This document shows positions 1 to 9,279 of a stretch of 64,000 bases of DNA, in pieces (positions within the stretch are counted from its first letter, which is position 1; every line of letters begins with the position of its first letter). The stretch is from positions 107,908 through 171,907 of the forward strand of contig NZ_QBKU01000010.1 in NCBI RefSeq assembly GCF_003054325.1, read 5' to 3'. The notes under the pieces were generated by a model that worked only from the letters and a program-made list of their open reading frames with translations, was not told where the DNA came from and searched no databases. Position numbers and translations under genes: made by a program. Source of the stretch: Sulfitobacter mediterraneus. GTDB taxonomy: Bacteria > Pseudomonadota > Alphaproteobacteria > Rhodobacterales > Rhodobacteraceae.

Positions 1-3000
1 AATGATGAACATCAAACCCAGTGCCGCCGTGAAGGCCGAGCTGAGGAAGGCTTGGCTTTCGGCCTGATCTTCCTGATCGCCGGTCCATTCATAGGTGACG
101 CCAAGGCCCAGCGGTTTGGTATCCAGCCATTTGGTGATCTCTGCGATCCGTTCATTGGGGTTGATCGGAACCAGGCGGAAATCGCCAGCGGTAAGCCCGG
201 CCTGCAAATCTGAATCGCCTGCGGCTTCTGCGCGGTTGGTGATCTTATACGCGATACCGTCCGCCGAGGTGATGTCGGCGTCATTGCCTGCGGGCCGCAG
301 GGTGGCGAGGGTCACCGTGGTGTCGGTGCGGTCGGTGCCGCTGGCCTTGACCAGTTTCATCAGGCCGGGTGCCACATCCGCCTTAACATCGAGATAGCGT
401 TTTTGATCCACGCGGTTGACCTCTGCCAGCTTTGGCACGGGCGTGCGGGTGATGAAGTTGCTCAGCGGGATCAACCCGTCAGCTGTGCGCACCTTGAGCG
501 TGTCCAGTGTGCTGAGCACCCGGTCTTTCTCGGGCAGGCGCACGCGGATTTCGATCTCTTCGTCCGAGCTGTCGACCCGCATGGTGTCGAGCAGCAGCCC
601 GCGCGTGACCAACTGCACCATCGCGCCCACGGTCAGAACATCCGCGCCGTAGCGGCCCGCTTTTTCCACATCCACGTCGATTTTCCAGTCGATGCCGGGC
701 AGGGGGCGGGTGTCTTCGATCAGGGTCAGACCGGGGGTTGCCTCATATTGCTGCCGCGCCATGGCGGTGGCTGCGATGAGGTCCGAATAGCTGTCGGACT
801 TCAACCGCAGATGCACCGGTTTCCCCGAGGCAGGCCCGCGGGCCTGCGCCAAAATTTCGACCCGAATGCCGGGGATGTTTTCCAGCTGTTCGGTCAACTC
901 GGCGATGATGACATCGCCGTCATAGGCCGGATCCTGCGTTTCGCGCCGCACTTCGAAGCCCACAAAAGGCACCGTGAACAAGACAGTGCTGCGGTTGGGG
1001 CGATCCTCCCACGGGATGGTTTCAAGCTGGACCTGCCCAATGCTGTCTTTGGGTGTGACCGCGCCGCCGGTGTTACTGTCCAAGCCCCCTTCGCCAGCAA
1101 AGGCAAAGGCCGTCTGGATGCCCGGATGCTGCAAGACGATGTCTTCGGCCTTTTGCAAAAGCGCATCTTTTTCATCAAGGCTCAGGTTCCCGCGGGCCAG
1201 CACATAGACGATGGCTTGCTCCGGTTCGGATTCCACAAAGAACTCAACCCCTTTGGAGTTGTTGGAAAAGTAGATCAGAACCGATCCGACAAAGACAAAC
1301 ACAATGCCCGCCATCGCCAGCGGCATCACCGGATTGCCCGCGATAAAGGCTATCACCCGGCCAAAGCCGTTGCGGCGGTAGCCCGCGTTGATCTTGTCCG
1401 GGGTTTTGCGGAACAGTTTCGAGGTGACCCAGCGGCCACCGCGCCCCAGTCGGGTAAAGACGCCAAAGAACGCCAACAGCCCCAGCATCGCGCCCGACAG
1501 CCCCACTGCCAGCAGCGCGGCCAGCACGACCACGCAGAAGAACACAACGGCAAAGGTCGGCACCACGGAGCCAAGCACATTCAGCGCGTTCATTTCGGCA
1601 AACCGTGCAGAGATCACAGCAAAGAGCGGCGACATGCCTGCCATTGGCACCATGATCATCGCCAGTGCAACAGGGAACAGCAGAATATGCAGATACCAGC
1701 GCAGGCCAGCAATGGCTTCCATGTTGTTGGCCATCCAACGCTCAAGCCGTCCGGTGACACCGCCCAGAACCGGCAGGTACACCAAGGCCACAACCAGCGA
1801 GGCAGACAGAACAAAGATCAGCGTCACGGGCAACATGCCCATGAATTCACCGGGCACACCAGGCCAGAACAGCATGGGCAGGAAGGCACAAAGCGTCGTC
1901 GCGGTGGAGCTGATGATCGGCCAGAACATCCGCTTGGCCGCGTCAACATAGGCGTGCATTGGGCCAACGCCCTCTTGTTGGCGGGCATCGGCGTATTCGA
2001 CCACCACAATCGCGCCATCCACCAGCATGCCGACCGCGAGGATCAGACCAAACATCACGATGTTGGAGATCGAGATCCCCATTAATGCAAGAAAGGCGAA
2101 ACACAAAAGGAACGAGGTCGGAATGGCAAAACCAACGAGCAGTGCCGCGCGGATGCCAAGTGCGGCCAGCACCACGATCATCACCAGCGCCACGGCGGTA
2201 AAGACCGAGCCAAGCAGCTGTTGCACCATGCTGTCAACGATGCGGCTTTGGTCGTTCGAGGTGCCAACGGTCACCGCCGCCTGAAGACCATCAGGCCATT
2301 CGGCGCTGCGTTCCGCGACGATTTCTTTGACCAGTTGCGCGGTGTCGATCAGGTTAAACCCCTTGCGTTTGACCACCTGAAGCGCCAGCGTCTTTTCGCC
2401 GTTAAAGCGGGCTGTGCCTTTGCGGTCTTCGAAGGTCAGGTTGATCTCGGCCAGATCGCCAAGCGTCACAACCCGGTCGCCATTGGTCTTGACCGGCAGG
2501 GCATAGACATCGCGGGGCTCGTCAAAGGACGACGGGATCTTGACCGCAAAGGAGCCTTGATCGCTTTCGATCTCGCCAGCGGCGATCAATTGGTTGTTGT
2601 TCTTGACCACATTGATCAATTCGCCCGCCGTCACGTTGTAGGCTTCAAGGCGCAACGGGTCGATCAAAACCTCCAGCATCTCGTCGCGGTCTCCGGCCAG
2701 ACCGGCCTCAAGCACCGCATCCAGCGCCTCAAGATCATCCTGCAAGTCACGAGCAACCCGCGCCATCGTGCGTTCAGGCACTGGGCCGGTCAGGTTGACA
2801 ATGATGATCGGGAATTCGGAAAAGTTGATCTCGTTGATCGTGTATTTTTCCGCGCCTTCCGGGAAATTCGCCTCGGCGGTCGACATCGCATCGCGGACAT
2901 CGGCCATGATCTTGGTCTTATCCCAACCAAATTCAAACTCCAGCGCCACACCGGCGTAGTTTTCCGCCGCCGTGCCGGACATCTGTTTGAGACCATCCAG

Positions 3001-3222
3001 ATCGGCCAGTTCAGTTTCCATCGGCTTGACCAGCAGTGTTTCACTGTCTGCTGCTGAAATACCAGGGAAGGGGACCGATACAAAAAGAGCCGGGATTTCA
3101 ATGTCCGGCTCACCTTCTTTGGGAAGTGTGGAATAGGAATATCCGCCCACCACAAGGCTGAGCAGGATAAAGGCCATCACCATCCGGGCACGGCCAGCGG
3201 CCCAATCGACGATACCGGTCAT
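1..3222 (-). CDS. RND efflux transporter permease (AcrB/HAE1-like), C-terminus off the window
   Basis: Inner-membrane proton-driven pump of the resistance-nodulation-division superfamily; with an adaptor and an outer-membrane channel it exports drugs or other amphiphiles. 1074 codons are visible from the ATG at 3222, and the end lies beyond position 1. An N-terminal membrane helix (about residues 11-30) is followed by a large periplasmic domain and a block of membrane helices. The family motif in TM4 reads LVDGAIVVVEYAD, so the first of the two AcrB relay aspartates is kept and the second is Gly, a variant I recall from related alphaproteobacterial pumps. The start overlaps the adaptor stop by ATGA, implying translational coupling. 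Substrate cannot be told from sequence. Confidence 0.93.
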   Translation of the reverse strand, partial: MTGIVDWAAGRARMVMAFILLSLVVGGYSYSTLPKEGEPDIEIPALFVSVPFPGISAADSETLLVKPMETELADLDGLKQMSGTAAENYAGVALEFEFGWDKTKIMADVRDAMSTAEANFPEGAEKYTINEINFSEFPIIIVNLTGPVPERTMARVARDLQDDLEALDAVLEAGLAGDRDEMLEVLIDPLRLEAYNVTAGELINVVKNNNQLIAAGEIESDQGSFAVKIPSSFDEPRDVYALPVKTNGDRVVTLGDLAEINLTFEDRKGTARFNGEKTLALQVVKRKGFNLIDTAQLVKEIVAERSAEWPDGLQAAVTVGTSNDQSRIVDSMVQQLLGSVFTAVALVMIVVLAALGIRAALLVGFAIPTSFLLCFAFLALMGISISNIVMFGLILAVGMLVDGAIVVVEYADARQQEGVGPMHAYVDAAKRMFWPIISSTATTLCAFLPMLFWPGVPGEFMGMLPVTLIFVLSASLVVALVYLPVLGGVTGRLERWMANNMEAIAGLRWYLHILLFPVALAMIMVPMAGMSPLFAVISARFAEMNALNVLGSVVPTFAVVFFCVVVLAALLAVGLSGAMLGLLAFFGVFTRLGRGGRWVTSKLFRKTPDKINAGYRRNGFGRVIAFIAGNPVMPLAMAGIVFVFVGSVLIYFSNNSKGVEFFVESEPEQAIVYVLARGNLSLDEKDALLQKAEDIVLQHPGIQTAFAFAGEGGLDSNTGGAVTPKDSIGQVQLETIPWEDRPNRSTVLFTVPFVGFEVRRETQDPAYDGDVIIAELTEQLENIPGIRVEILAQARGPASGKPVHLRLKSDSYSDLIAATAMARQQYEATPGLTLIEDTRPLPGIDWKIDVDVEKAGRYGADVLTVGAMVQLVTRGLLLDTMRVDSSDEEIEIRVRLPEKDRVLSTLDTLKVRTADGLIPLSNFITRTPVPKLAEVNRVDQKRYLDVKADVAPGLMKLVKASGTDRTDTTVTLATLRPAGNDADITSADGIAYKITNRAEAAGDSDLQAGLTAGDFRLVPINPNERIAEITKWLDTKPLGLGVTYEWTGDQEDQAESQAFLSSAFTAALGLMFII

Positions 3223-4466
3223 TGGCTCAGCTCCTCCCAGGTCGGTGCAACAGTGACGCCAGCGGTGACATACTCCTGGCCAACCACGATGATATCGGCT
3301 TCAAGCGGCAGGCCGGTGATCCAGATGCCTTTCGGTGTGTCGCGCATGATCTCGACGGGGGCAAAGGCCACCACAGCGGCGTCATCAATCATCCGGACGC
3401 CCAATGCACCATCATCATTCAGCGTAAGCGCAGATTGTGGAATAAGATGCGCTTTGACCCCGGCGGAGGCGATGCCGATCTCGGCGGTCTGGCCATCGCG
3501 GATCGCCAGATCACTGTTCGGCACGTCAATTTCCACGCGGAATGTGCGGGTTTGCGGATCGGCAGAGCGGGACAGGAACACCACTTCGCCAAACACTTGT
3601 TGACCACCAGCGGCCAGTTGCGCACCGGCGCGGGCACCAAGGCTAACGCGGTTCACTTCGGTCTCAGGCACAAAGCCGACCAGTTTGATCGGATCCAGCT
3701 GGATGATTGTCGCGCAAAGCGCACCGGGCTGCAGCAAGCTGCCCAATTCAGCCGTGTCACTTTCCAGCAAACCGCCAAAGGGCGCACGAATGGTCAGGCG
3801 TTCAATTTCTTTCTCAGCGCTGGCCACCGATGCGGTTGCCGCTTCGATGCTGGCCTTGGCCGAGGACAGACCAGACGTGGCAGAGCTGACCGACGCCTTG
3901 GCTGCCGCCACGGAGGCATCAGCAGAGGCCACACGCGTTTGCGAGGCAAAGCCATCCTGAATAAGGCGTGTGGCGGCGTTTTGGTTGATCTTGGCTTCTT
4001 CCAATCGCGCACGCGCTTCTTCCACGCGGGCTTCTGATTCTGGAACGCGCGATTGCGCTTCGGTCAGGCGGGCGCGGGCCTCTTCCAACGCGGAGCCGCG
4101 CGTGCCGGGGTCCAGCACACAGAGCGCCTGACCCTCCACAACACTGGAGCCTTTGCGCAGCGGCGCTGAGGCGACAATGGCGGAGGTTTCAGATTTCACA
4201 TCGACCTGCCGTGCGGCGGCTGTTTGTCCGCGCAGGATCACCGCGCTGTCCACTTGTTCTGCGATCACTTTGCGCACCAGAACTTTGACAAGGTTCTGGG
4301 ATGCGGCATTTTCCGCGTCCGCCTCGCCGGTGTTCAATGTATTGGTTTGTGTTTCTTCGGCATCGCCGCTCATGCCCAAAAGGGCCATCAGCTGTGGGCG
4401 GGCCAGAATTGACATTGCCAAAAGAACGGTCACGACCAAAGCGGCCAAAATGGAGAAAATGCGCAT
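3219..4466 (-). CDS. RND efflux periplasmic adaptor subunit (membrane fusion protein)
   Basis: Links the inner-membrane RND pump to an outer-membrane channel. It has an N-terminal membrane anchor (about residues 3-20), a first lipoyl half-motif (VVEGQALCVLDPG), a long Ala/Glu-rich alpha-helical hairpin with repeated EARARLEEA-like segments (coiled coil), the second lipoyl half (APFGGLLESDTAELGSLLQPG region) and a beta-barrel domain. The ATG at 4466 is chosen because a GAGGCA ribosome-binding site lies upstream and the protein then opens with the hydrophobic anchor; an in-frame start 36 bases earlier would add an unlikely tail. First gene of a two-gene operon with the permease, and probably controlled by the palindrome at 4540-4557. 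Confidence 0.92.
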   Translation of the reverse strand: MRIFSILAALVVTVLLAMSILARPQLMALLGMSGDAEETQTNTLNTGEADAENAASQNLVKVLVRKVIAEQVDSAVILRGQTAAARQVDVKSETSAIVASAPLRKGSSVVEGQALCVLDPGTRGSALEEARARLTEAQSRVPESEARVEEARARLEEAKINQNAATRLIQDGFASQTRVASADASVAAAKASVSSATSGLSSAKASIEAATASVASAEKEIERLTIRAPFGGLLESDTAELGSLLQPGALCATIIQLDPIKLVGFVPETEVNRVSLGARAGAQLAAGGQQVFGEVVFLSRSADPQTRTFRVEIDVPNSDLAIRDGQTAEIGIASAGVKAHLIPQSALTLNDDGALGVRMIDDAAVVAFAPVEIMRDTPKGIWITGLPLEADIIVVGQEYVTAGVTVAPTWEELSQ

Positions 4467-4539
4467 CTGAGTGCCTCGCAAAAATATGATGGACCAATCC
4501 ATTCAGGAGCGGCCATGGGCACTATTTAGGGTATGTTAT

Positions 4540-4557
4540 CTAAACTGACTAGTTTAG
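4540..4557. promoter_or_regulatory. Perfect palindrome upstream of the efflux operon, candidate TetR-family operator
   Basis: CTAAACT-GACT-AGTTTAG is a 7+4+7 perfect inverted repeat. It lies 74 bases upstream of the adaptor ATG and about 130 bases upstream of the divergent yfgM-like gene. Dyads of this size next to RND adaptor-permease operons are typically bound by TetR/AcrR-type repressors. No TetR gene is visible in the window, so the partner is inferred. Confidence 0.55.
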
Positions 4558-4685
4558 GTGCGCATTTTTTTTATATTGAATCGATTGCAAGCCGGAAAAT
4601 CAGGCAGATAGAGGGCGGGCAAGGCCTTGGCTTGATGCGGTAGGCAGGCTAAGAGGGTCAAAATCGAAGGCCGGGGGCAGGCGCA

Positions 4686-5387
4686 ATGAGCGATACCGAC
4701 AGTTTCATCGAAGAGGTCAACGAAGAAGTGCGCCGTGATCGGCTGTACAAAATGTTGCGCCGATATGGCTGGATCGCGGTCCTTGTGATCTTGTTGATCG
4801 TCGGCGGCGCCTCTTGGAACGAATACCAAAAAGCCCAGACCAGAGCGCAAGCCGAAGCTTTGGGTGACGCGATGCTCAACGCGCTTGAGCAAAACGAAAG
4901 CGCCGCACGAGCCAGCCAATTGGCTGCGATTGAGGCAGGCACACCGGGGGCCAGAGCGGTGCTCCGCCTTATGACCGCAGCTGAGCAAGCCACCGCAGGT
5001 GATGCCGCCGCTGCGGTTGAAACCCTTGATGCGCTGGCCATCGACGGCGAGGTTCCCCAGATTTATCGCCAGATTGCCGGTTTCAAGTCATTGACCCTGC
5101 AAACGGGCACCACTCCGGCGGATGACCGCCGCTTGTCGTTTGAGGCGATGGCGCAGCCGGGCAACCCGTTGCGGCTGCTGGCGGTGGAACAATTGGCCTT
5201 GATCGACATTGAAACCGGCGCACCCGAAGCGGCGCTTGAGCGCTATCAGGCCATTCTGGCGGATGCCGAGACGACCTCGGACTTGCAACAACGTGCGCTA
5301 CAGGTGATTGTAGCCTTGGGCGGCGAACCTGATCTGGACGGTATTGTCGGATTGGACGGGGCCGAAGCGCCCGCAGGCGAGAATTGA
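4686..5387 (+). CDS. YfgM-like membrane-anchored tetratricopeptide protein
   Basis: A 233-residue protein with a short cytoplasmic N-terminus rich in charged residues, one membrane helix (about 29-45, WIAVLVILLIVGGASW) and an Ala-rich helical periplasmic domain resembling TPR repeats. In E. coli, YfgM is an ancillary subunit of the SecYEG translocon and periplasmic chaperone network, encoded just before bamB and der. The same order (this gene, bamB, der) is preserved here and supports the assignment. bamB follows after 46 bases, probably on the same transcript. Sequence similarity outside the architecture is modest, so orthology rests largely on synteny. Confidence 0.75.
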   Translation: MSDTDSFIEEVNEEVRRDRLYKMLRRYGWIAVLVILLIVGGASWNEYQKAQTRAQAEALGDAMLNALEQNESAARASQLAAIEAGTPGARAVLRLMTAAEQATAGDAAAAVETLDALAIDGEVPQIYRQIAGFKSLTLQTGTTPADDRRLSFEAMAQPGNPLRLLAVEQLALIDIETGAPEAALERYQAILADAETTSDLQQRALQVIVALGGEPDLDGIVGLDGAEAPAGEN

Positions 5388-5433
5388 TGAACGGGGTGCG
5401 CCCCGAAAAGACGAAACAGAAGTGAGCAGGGCG

Positions 5434-6789
5434 ATGATCCAACCAAAGCGTTTTGCGGTCCATCCGGTGATGTGCGGCCTTTTTGCCGGTGCGCTGGTGC
5501 TGAGCGCCTGCACCGAGAGAGAGACCTATCTGGTCGGCGAACGGGAAAACGTCCGTTCGGTGCTGACGGATCCCGATCTTGCTGAACCGCTTCAGGTGCG
5601 TGATACCAGCCCGAATGAAAGTCGCCCCATCGCGCTGGGCGCTGCCAGCAACAACGCCAGCTGGAGCCAAAGCGCGGGCACACCAAAGTACCGCACATCC
5701 CATCCGGCCCTGCGCGCCGCGCCGCAACTGGCGTGGAGCGCGGATATCGGTCAAGGTGACAGCCGAAAATTGCGGATCTCCGCCAATCCTGTTGTCGCAT
5801 CCGGGCGGGTCTTCACCCTTGATGCATCGGCGACATTGACAGCCACATCCACCTCGGGTGCAACCTTGTGGTCGCGCGATCTGACCCCGGCGTCAGACAA
5901 AGCCGGGCAAAGCTCTGGCGGCGGCCTCGCGGTTGAGGGCGACACTGTCTATGTCTCTGTGGGGTATGGTGTGCTGTCGGCCATCGACGCGGCATCCGGC
6001 GCGGTGCGCTGGTCGCAAGACCTCGATGCCAGTGGCACGGGCACCCCAACGGTTTATGGCGATCTGGTTTACCTGACCGCAGGGGATGACACGGGCTGGG
6101 CTGTGCGCAAATCCGACGGCCGCATCCAATGGCAGGTGTCCGCAACGCCAAGTCTGCAGAATGTGCTGGGCACACCGGCCCCTGTGGTAAATGACCAATT
6201 GGCGATTTTCTCTTTTGGGTCGGGCGAAGTGCAGGCGGTGTTCCGCCGTGGCGGTTTGCCGCGCTGGAACACAGCCGTCGTGGGCAAACGCCCCGGCCGC
6301 GCGATGTCGTCTATCTCTGACGTCACCTCCGCGCCTATGCTGTCGGGCGATACCCTTTATGCTGGCAACCAGTCTGGCCGTCTGATGGCGCTTAAACTGG
6401 GCAGCGGCCAACCGGCATGGACCGCCCGCGAGGGCGCAATTGGCCCGGTCTGGCCGGTTGCCGGCAGCGTCTTTGCGCTGACCGATCTCAATGAACTGGT
6501 GCGCCTAGATGCCAATGATGGCAGCCGCATCTGGGGCGTACCCCTGCCGAACTTTGTGAAATCCAAGCCCAAGCGGCAGTCCGAGGTCTACGCCCATCAC
6601 GGCCCTGTTGTGGCGGGCGGGCGTGTGCATGTGGCCTCCAGCGACGGGGTGCTGCGCAGCTTTGATCCACGCGATGGCAGCCTTCTGGGCACCACCGCAA
6701 TCCCCGGCGGGGCGACCACTGCGCCGGTCGTGGCGGGCGGCACGCTGTACCTTGTCTCGCGCAAGGGGCAATTGCACGCTTTCCGTTGA
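5434..6789 (+). CDS. bamB: Outer-membrane protein assembly factor BamB (PQQ-like beta-propeller lipoprotein)
   Basis: Lipoprotein of the BAM complex, which folds beta-barrel proteins into the outer membrane. From the ATG at 5434 the protein starts with a signal sequence ending in the lipobox LSAC (Cys26). Repeated propeller blades follow, each with a Gly-rich VVAxGRVF / LxxLDAxxG / xxW pattern typical of PQQ-like repeats (for example GDTVYVSVGYG, LSAIDAASGAVRW). The total of 451 residues is somewhat longer than E. coli BamB (392). An upstream in-frame start at 5344 would overlap the preceding gene and bury the signal peptide, so it is rejected. It sits between the yfgM-like gene and der, the order seen in E. 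coli. Confidence 0.88.
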   Translation: MIQPKRFAVHPVMCGLFAGALVLSACTERETYLVGERENVRSVLTDPDLAEPLQVRDTSPNESRPIALGAASNNASWSQSAGTPKYRTSHPALRAAPQLAWSADIGQGDSRKLRISANPVVASGRVFTLDASATLTATSTSGATLWSRDLTPASDKAGQSSGGGLAVEGDTVYVSVGYGVLSAIDAASGAVRWSQDLDASGTGTPTVYGDLVYLTAGDDTGWAVRKSDGRIQWQVSATPSLQNVLGTPAPVVNDQLAIFSFGSGEVQAVFRRGGLPRWNTAVVGKRPGRAMSSISDVTSAPMLSGDTLYAGNQSGRLMALKLGSGQPAWTAREGAIGPVWPVAGSVFALTDLNELVRLDANDGSRIWGVPLPNFVKSKPKRQSEVYAHHGPVVAGGRVHVASSDGVLRSFDPRDGSLLGTTAIPGGATTAPVVAGGTLYLVSRKGQLHAFR

Positions 6790-6847
6790 CCGCGAAATGG
6801 TCTAAAGCGCAGGCTTGATTTGGCCTGATCCGGCCCGGAGCCTTAAA

Positions 6848-8311
6848 ATGTCCTTTACTCTCGCCATCGTGGGCCGCCCCAATGTGGGCAAATCCACGCT
6901 GTTCAACCGTCTTGTCGGCAAACGTCTGGCCTTGGTCGATGACCAGCCGGGCGTGACACGCGATTTGCGCGAAGGCGCGGCGCGTCTGGCCGATCTGCGC
7001 TTTACCGTGGTGGATACCGCCGGTCTGGAAGAGGTCACCGATGACAGCCTTCAGGGCCGGATGCGCCGCCTGACCGAACGGGCGGTCGATATGGCTGACA
7101 TTTGCCTGTTCATGGTCGATGCGCGGGTCGGAATCACCCCGTCTGATCTGGTTTTTGCCGATATTCTGCGCAAACGCTCTGCTCATGTGATTCTGGCCGC
7201 CAACAAGGCCGAAGGCAAAGCCGCCGATGCGGGCGTGATCGAGGCCTATTCGCTGGGATTGGGCGAACCGATCCGCATGTCTGCCGAACATGGCGAAGGT
7301 TTGAACGACCTCTATTCGGTTCTGATGCCCTTGGCCGATGGCTATGCCGAACGTGCCAGTGACGACGCACCCGAAACCGATGTCGATCTGACCGAGGATG
7401 AGGCCGAAGATCCAGATGCGGTTCCCGTGCCTACCAACGCCAAGCCATTGCAGGTTGCGGTTGTGGGCCGTCCCAATGCGGGCAAATCCACCCTGATCAA
7501 CCAGATCATGGGCGAGGATCGTTTGCTGACTGGCCCAGAGGCGGGCATCACCCGAGATGCGATTTCCCTGCGCACCGAATGGAACGGCGTGCCAATGCGG
7601 ATCTTTGACACCGCTGGCATGCGTAAAAAAGCCAAGGTGCAGGAAAAGCTGGAGAAACTCAGCGTCAGCGATGGTCTGCGCGCGGTCAAGTTTGCCGAGG
7701 TCGTCGTTGTCCTGCTGGACGCAGAAATCCCCTTTGAGCAACAGGACTTGCGCATCGCCGATCTGGCCGAACGCGAAGGCCGCGCGGTGATCATTGCGGT
7801 CAACAAATGGGACATCGAGGATGAGCGGCAGGCCAAGCTCAAGTCGCTGAAAGAAAGCTTTGAACGTCTGCTCCCGCAATTGCGCGGTGCGCCACTGATC
7901 ACGGTATCGGCCAAGACGGGCCGCGGGCTGGACCGTCTGCATGAGGCGATCATGCGGGCCTATGACGTGTGGAACCGCCGGATCAGTACGGCGCAGCTGA
8001 ACCGTTGGCTTGCCGGTATGATGGAGGCGCACCCGCCGCCCGCGCCGCAGGGCAAGCGGATCAAGCTGCGCTATATGACGCAGGCCAAGACCCGCCCGCC
8101 GGGTTTTGTGGTGATGTGCAGCCATCCTGACAAGGTGCCAGAAAGCTATAGCCGCTATCTGGTGAATGGTTTGCGGGTCGATTTTGACATGCCCGGCACG
8201 CCGATCCGGCTTTGGATGCGCGGGCAAAATGATGCGAACCCGTACAAGGGCCGCAAAAAGGCACCGCCGTCGAAACTGCGCAAACACACCGCAGGTCGGC
8301 GCAGGGATTAA
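6848..8311 (+). CDS. der: Ribosome biogenesis GTPase Der (EngA)
   Basis: Essential GTPase that acts in assembly of the 50S ribosomal subunit. Two tandem G domains are visible: the first P-loop GRPNVGKST at residues 9-17, and the second GRPNAGKST near residue 208 with NKWD as its G4 motif. A KH-like domain follows at the C-terminus, ending in a basic tail ([19 protein letters not shown]). An acidic linker ([12 protein letters not shown]) separates the G domains. Length 487 residues fits the family. The ATG at 6848 directly precedes the conserved N-terminus. Last gene of the yfgM-bamB-der group and followed by a strong terminator. Confidence 0.97.
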   Translation: MSFTLAIVGRPNVGKSTLFNRLVGKRLALVDDQPGVTRDLREGAARLADLRFTVVDTAGLEEVTDDSLQGRMRRLTERAVDMADICLFMVDARVGITPSDLVFADILRKRSAHVILAANKAEGKAADAGVIEAYSLGLGEPIRMSAEHGEGLNDLYSVLMPLADGYAERASDDAPETDVDLTEDEAEDPDAVPVPTNAKPLQVAVVGRPNAGKSTLINQIMGEDRLLTGPEAGITRDAISLRTEWNGVPMRIFDTAGMRKKAKVQEKLEKLSVSDGLRAVKFAEVVVVLLDAEIPFEQQDLRIADLAEREGRAVIIAVNKWDIEDERQAKLKSLKESFERLLPQLRGAPLITVSAKTGRGLDRLHEAIMRAYDVWNRRISTAQLNRWLAGMMEAHPPPAPQGKRIKLRYMTQAKTRPPGFVVMCSHPDKVPESYSRYLVNGLRVDFDMPGTPIRLWMRGQNDANPYKGRKKAPPSKLRKHTAGRRRD

Positions 8312-8317
8312 AGAGCA

Positions 8318-8355
8318 CGGGCCGGACTTTTGCAAAAGTCCGGCCCGTTTTCTTT
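8318..8355 (+). terminator. Rho-independent terminator after der
   Basis: A perfect 13-bp stem (CGGGCCGGACTTT / AAAGTCCGGCCCG, loop TGCA) is followed by TTTTCTTT, starting 6 bases after the der stop. This is a textbook intrinsic terminator. Confidence 0.93.
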
Positions 8356-8443
8356 CAAGCAGTCGCACCCTCGTTGATTTCGCGGTAAACACTCAAACTC
8401 ATGAAAGAGTTTGGTTCGGAAATTTCGAAATGTCCGACGCCCC

Positions 8444-9160
8444 TCAGCCGCGCATCAAGGCTTTCAACGTTGGAACAACCATCGCCAAAGCACCGCCACC
8501 CGCGACATAGGCCACCATCGGTGCAGTCTCCAGATTGTTCACAACCACTGCCACCAACGCCCAGATCACCGCCGCGCCATAGGTCGGTGCCCGGCCCAAA
8601 GCGCCCTGAACAAACCCGCCCAGCACAATGGCAAGCCCGATAAACACCAGCGCCGCCGTGGTCTGATCCAACCAGCCATATCCCGCCGCGAGAAGGCCCA
8701 GCGATACGCAGGACGCCGCGCTGAGCCACCCGGCATAAAGCCCGACCGGCCAAGCCGCCCAGACCCGATCCCCGACCGGTGCCATAAACAGGGCCGCCAG
8801 AGCCGTCAGAAGCATCGCCCAGATCAACACCGCAGCCCAAATGGGGCTCGTCACCGCCACCGCAAGCCAACCGGTGCCAAAGGCAAGCGACAGACACAGT
8901 GGCACGCGCATGTCATGCCATTGCCCATCCCGCAACGCCCGAATTGCGCCCCACGCCATGCCCAGGATCAGCCAAACACAAATAAGCCCCCAAATCCCGA
9001 AGGCATAGCCCGCCGGCTGAACAGGGGGATTGTCTTGGGGCACCGGAAATTGGTTGGGATCAAAACCGCCAAACCCCTCCACAAAGAAGGGCGAGGCGGC
9101 AAAAGACAGGCTCAGCAGAACAGCCAGAAGGGCAAAGGCGGGGCGCATAGGGCCGGACAT
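8444..9160 (-). CDS. TspO/MBR-like tryptophan-rich sensory protein, multi-pass membrane
   Basis: A 238-residue hydrophobic protein with about seven predicted membrane segments and a motif after the first segment (QPAGYAFGIWGLI) that I recall from Rhodobacterales proteins annotated as tryptophan-rich sensory proteins (TspO/MBR-related). Classical TspO is about 160 residues with five helices and binds tetrapyrroles, so this longer form may be a distant relative. The ATG at 9160 is preceded by GAGGA at good spacing; the in-frame start at 9181 lacks such a site. Transcribed alone, convergent with der. No operon partner helps with its role. Confidence 0.55.
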   Translation of the reverse strand: MSGPMRPAFALLAVLLSLSFAASPFFVEGFGGFDPNQFPVPQDNPPVQPAGYAFGIWGLICVWLILGMAWGAIRALRDGQWHDMRVPLCLSLAFGTGWLAVAVTSPIWAAVLIWAMLLTALAALFMAPVGDRVWAAWPVGLYAGWLSAASCVSLGLLAAGYGWLDQTTAALVFIGLAIVLGGFVQGALGRAPTYGAAVIWALVAVVVNNLETAPMVAYVAGGGALAMVVPTLKALMRG

Positions 9161-9279
9161 AGAAAATCCTCGGTCAGTCAAAAGGGCAGGGCCGTGGCCC
9201 TCCCCTCCAAGCTAGCCGAGGATCTGTGTTTTTCAAATGGTGCAGACCCAGCCGCGCAAAGCGGCGGGTCTTTGCCGGA

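Noticed and set aside
403..2085. A 560-codon open frame on the plus strand opposite the RND permease
   Set aside because: The minus strand encodes an unbroken, clearly recognisable RND permease through the whole stretch; the antisense product is His/Gln/Arg-rich and has no family features.
6488..8392. A 634-codon open frame on the minus strand opposite bamB and der
   Set aside because: It is the codon-bias shadow of two strongly supported forward genes and crosses their boundary.
8356..8401. A 15-codon minus-strand frame (MSLSVYREINEGATA) after the TspO-like gene
   Set aside because: Too short, no ribosome-binding site of note, and it abuts the der terminator; chance frame.
9240..9279. A hairpin after serS (GACCC ... 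GGGTC) as terminator
   Set aside because: The stem is imperfect and no T-run follows on the minus strand.
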